Below are positions 62,301 through 64,000 of a stretch of 64,000 nucleotides of DNA, piece by piece (the stretch's first letter is position 1; every line of letters starts with the position of its first letter). The notes below the pieces were generated by a model. That model was not told where the DNA came from. It worked only from the letters and a program-made list of their open reading frames with translations, and made no database searches. Both the position numbers and the translations under genes were made by a program. The stretch lies in contig NZ_CP046453.1 in the NCBI RefSeq assembly GCF_009734405.1, positions 372,001 through 436,000 on the forward strand, written 5' to 3'. Source of the DNA: Corynebacterium comes (GTDB lineage Bacteria > Actinomycetota > Actinomycetes > Mycobacteriales > Mycobacteriaceae).

Positions 62301-62814
62301 GGCGATGCTTTTCGACGGCCGCTCCGGCGAACCGTTCCCGTACCCGGTCTCCGTGGGCTACATGTACCTGCTCAAGCTCCACCACCTGGTGGACGAGAAG
62401 ATCCACGCCCGCTCCACCGGTCCGTACTCCATGATCACCCAGCAGCCGCTCGGTGGTAAGGCCCAGTTCGGTGGCCAGCGCTTCGGTGAGATGGAGGTGT
62501 GGGCGATGCAGGCATACGGCGCCGCCTACACCCTGCAGGAGCTGCTGACGATCAAGTCCGATGACGTCGTCGGCCGTGTCAAGGTGTACGAGGCCATCGT
62601 CAAGGGCGAGAACATCCCGGATCCGGGTATCCCGGAGTCCTTCAAGGTTCTCCTCAAGGAGCTCCAGTCCCTGTGCCTGAACGTCGAGGTCCTCGCCGCC
62701 GACGGCACCCCGATGGAGCTGTCCGGTGACGATGACGACGATCTCGACGGCGGTGGATCCTCGCTGGGCATCAACCTGTCCCACGACGAGCGCTCCGACG
62801 TCGACGCCTCCTAA
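59332..62814 (+). CDS. rpoB: DNA-directed RNA polymerase subunit beta
   Basis: A 1160-residue core subunit. The rifampicin region reads [15 protein letters not shown], then [14 protein letters not shown], with wild-type Asp, His and Ser at the positions most often mutated in resistance. The C-terminal [20 protein letters not shown] is intact. TTG 59332 with GGAAGGA at 59319-59325 is the preferred start. GTG 59314 would add six codons (LEGPIL context) and is the common alternative annotation; mycobacterial rpoB has the same ambiguity. rpoC follows after 58 nt. Confidence 0.97.
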   Translation: MAVSRQTKSVADIPGTPKRYSFSKNAEPIEVPGLLDLQRESFAWLIGTPEWRARQQEERGPEAHVTSGLEDILDELSPIQDYSENMSLSLSAPRFEDVKHTIDECKDKDINYSAPLYVTAEFINNETQEIKSQTVFIGDFPMMTEKGTFIVNGTERVVVSQLVRSPGVYFDQTIDKSTERPLHSVKVIPSRGAWLEFDVDKRDTVGVRIDRKRRQPVTVLLKALGWTTEQIKERFGFSEIMMSTLESDGVANVDEALLEIYRKQRPGEQPTRDLARSLLDNSFFRAKRYDLAKVGRYKVNRKLGLGGDHDGLMTLTEEDIATTLEYLVRLHTGERAMTSPTGETIPVNTDDIDHFGNRRLRTVGELIQNQVRVGLSRMERVVRERMTTQDAESITPTSLINVRPVSAAIREFFGTSQLSQFMDQNNSLSGLTHKRRLSALGPGGLSRERAGIEVRDVHPSHYGRMCPIETPEGPNIGLIGSLSSYARVNAFGFIETPYLKIVDGKVTDEVHYLTADEEDRYAIGQASVERDGEGNITSDRIEVRVKDGDIAVTDAKGVDFIDVSARQMVSVATAMIPFLEHDDANRALMGANMQRQAVPLVRAEAPYVGTGMEKRAAYDAGDMVITPKSGVVENVSADLITIMDDEGIRDTYLLRKFERTNQGTCYNQTPLVNMGERVEAGQVIADGPGTHNGEMSLGRNLLVAFMPWEGHNYEDAIILNQRIVEEDILTSIHIEEHEIDARDTKLGAEEITREIPNVSEDVLRDLDDRGIVRIGADVRAGDILVGKVTPKGETELTPEERLLRAIFGEKAREVRDTSMKVPHGENGKVIGVRRFAREDDDDLAPGVNEMIRVHVAQKRKIQDGDKLAGRHGNKGVVGKILPPEDMPFMPDGTPVDIILNTHGVPRRMNIGQVLEIHLGWLAAAGWTVDPAAIENAELIETLPEELYDVPANSLTATPVFDGASNQEIAGLLANSRPNRDGDVMVDANGKAMLFDGRSGEPFPYPVSVGYMYLLKLHHLVDEKIHARSTGPYSMITQQPLGGKAQFGGQRFGEMEVWAMQAYGAAYTLQELLTIKSDDVVGRVKVYEAIVKGENIPDPGIPESFKVLLKELQSLCLNVEVLAADGTPMELSGDDDDDLDGGGSSLGINLSHDERSDVDAS

Positions 62815-62872
62815 CCTCTAATCTGATATTCGCCATTCAATCCCTCCACACCGGGAGGGGAAAGGGAGTTAC

Positions 62873-64000
62873 GTGTTCGACGTAAACCTCTTCGAAGAGC
62901 TCCGCATCGGCCTGGCCACCGCCGACGACATCCGCCGTTGGTCCAAGGGCGAGGTCAAGAAGCCGGAGACCATCAACTACCGCACCCTCAAGCCGGAGAA
63001 GGACGGTCTCTTCTGCGAGCGCATTTTCGGCCCGACCCGTGACTGGGAGTGCGCCTGCGGCAAGTACAAGCGAGTCCGTTACAAGGGCATCATCTGTGAG
63101 CGCTGTGGCGTCGAGGTGACCAAGTCCAAGGTGCGTCGTGAGCGCATGGGTCACATCGAGCTGGCCGCACCGGTCACCCATATCTGGTACTTCAAGGGTG
63201 TCCCGAGCCGTCTCGGCTACCTGCTGGACCTCGCTCCGAAGGATCTCGAGCGGATCATCTACTTCGCCGCGAACATCATCACCTCCGTCGACGAGGAGGC
63301 CCGTCACAACGACCAGTCCACCCTCGAGGCGGACATGCTCCTGGAGAAGAAGGACGTCGAGGCTGAAGCCGAGTCCGAGATCGCCGAGCGTGCCGCCAAG
63401 CTGGAGGAGGACCTCGCCGAGCTCGAGGCCGCCGGCGCCAAGGCTGACGCACGTCGCAAGGTGCAGACTGCAGCCGACAAGGAGATGCAGTACATCCGCG
63501 AGCGTGCGGAGCGTGAGGTCGTCCGTCTCGAGGAGATCTGGCAGACCTTCATCAAGCTGGCTCCGAAGCAGATGATCATCGACGAGACCGTCTATGAAGA
63601 GCTCATGGACCGCTACGAGGATTACTTCACCGGCGGCATGGGTGCCGGTGCGATCCAGACCCTCATCCGCAACTTCGATCTCGAGGCCGAGTCCGAAGAA
63701 CTGCACACCATCATCAATGAGGGCAAGGGCCAGAAGAAGATGCGCGCCCTCAAGCGCCTCAAGGTCGTCGCCGCGTTCCTGCGTTCCGGCAACGACCCGG
63801 CCGGCATGGTCCTCGACTGCATCCCGGTCATCCCGCCGGAGCTGCGTCCGATGGTCCAGCTCGACGGTGGCCGCTTCGCCACCTCGGACCTCAACGACCT
63901 GTACCGTCGCGTGATCAACCGCAACAACCGCCTCAAGCGCATGATTGAACTCGGCGCGCCCGAGATCATCGTGAACAACGAGAAGCGCATGCTGCAGGAG
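62873..64000 (+). CDS. rpoC: DNA-directed RNA polymerase subunit beta' (partial, 5' end)
   Basis: The first 376 residues of beta' run off the window end with no stop. The N-terminal zinc site uses Cys60, Cys62, Cys75 and Cys78 (ECACGKYK and CERCG). FNDLRIGL-type [18 protein letters not shown] opens the protein. An actinobacterial helical insertion rich in Glu and Ala (about residues 140-215) precedes the clamp region [16 protein letters not shown] 62873 has AAAGGGAG at 62861-62868. Confidence 0.98.
   Translation, partial: MFDVNLFEELRIGLATADDIRRWSKGEVKKPETINYRTLKPEKDGLFCERIFGPTRDWECACGKYKRVRYKGIICERCGVEVTKSKVRRERMGHIELAAPVTHIWYFKGVPSRLGYLLDLAPKDLERIIYFAANIITSVDEEARHNDQSTLEADMLLEKKDVEAEAESEIAERAAKLEEDLAELEAAGAKADARRKVQTAADKEMQYIRERAEREVVRLEEIWQTFIKLAPKQMIIDETVYEELMDRYEDYFTGGMGAGAIQTLIRNFDLEAESEELHTIINEGKGQKKMRALKRLKVVAAFLRSGNDPAGMVLDCIPVIPPELRPMVQLDGGRFATSDLNDLYRRVINRNNRLKRMIELGAPEIIVNNEKRMLQE

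Noticed and set aside
59356..62784. A 1142-codon antisense frame across rpoB
   Set aside because: It is the complement of strongly biased codons in a highly conserved gene, with no ribosome-binding site and no recognisable motif.

Overview
The window is a high-GC actinobacterial chromosome segment. Gene content and order point to the genus Corynebacterium (suborder Corynebacteriales): mshA-gpm-senX3-regX3, ppx-proC, a hem gene cluster, the cytochrome c maturation set (ResA/CcdA/ResB/CcsB), a dispersed menaquinone cluster, and secE-nusG-rplKA-rplJL-rpoBC. The base composition is much richer in G+C than C. glutamicum, so a high-GC species of the genus is likely. No prophage, IS element, CRISPR array or rRNA operon was seen.

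Layout. 0-7.3 kb: end of mshA (mycothiol), gpmA, the SenX3-RegX3 phosphate two-component system, a Cys/His-rich unknown, an exopolyphosphatase-like protein, proC, a small HTH protein and the tiny ribosomal protein bS22. 7.3-29.2 kb: a HAD phosphatase, then heme synthesis (hemA, hemC, hemD, hemB, hemE, hemY, hemL). These are interrupted by a ROK-type regulator, two membrane proteins, a P-type-ATPase-like protein that has lost every catalytic motif, a three-gene copper cassette (copZ-like, copB-like, DUF305 lipoprotein) behind a CsoR-like palindrome, and a Gdx/SugE exporter under a guanidine-III riboswitch. 27.2-32.1 kb: a phosphoglycerate-mutase-like protein and the four-gene cytochrome c assembly operon, which uses the heme made upstream. 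34-47.6 kb: menaquinone synthesis (menA, menE, menB, menC, menD, menG, menJ-like, polyprenyl diphosphate synthase), mixed with two glycosyltransferases (one MgtA-like), DoxX, a pterin dehydratase-like protein and a peptidase-like protein. 47.6-48.4 kb: tRNA-Tyr, -Thr, -Met, -Trp. 48.4-64 kb: transcription and translation genes (secE, nusG, rplK, rplA, rplJ, rplL, rpoB, start of rpoC). Between them lie a PhzF-like protein, a TPC-motif P-type ATPase, a TetR-controlled ABC exporter and a DUF3068 protein.

The central theme is respiration: heme, cytochrome c assembly and menaquinone are encoded within 40 kb. Many genes look leaderless, with a -10 hexamer (TANNNT, sometimes NACAAT) ending 6-8 nt before ATG or GTG. 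In four places the TAG stop of the upstream gene is itself the first half of the next gene's -10. The observations most worth following are the catalytically dead P-type ATPase next to the heme genes, the guanidine-III riboswitch with a possible anti-Shine-Dalgarno partner, the stop-codon/-10 fusions, and the twin palindromes flanking a -10 upstream of the ABC-TetR operon.

Gene names in the evidence that cite mycobacterial loci are recalled from memory of synteny; no search was run.
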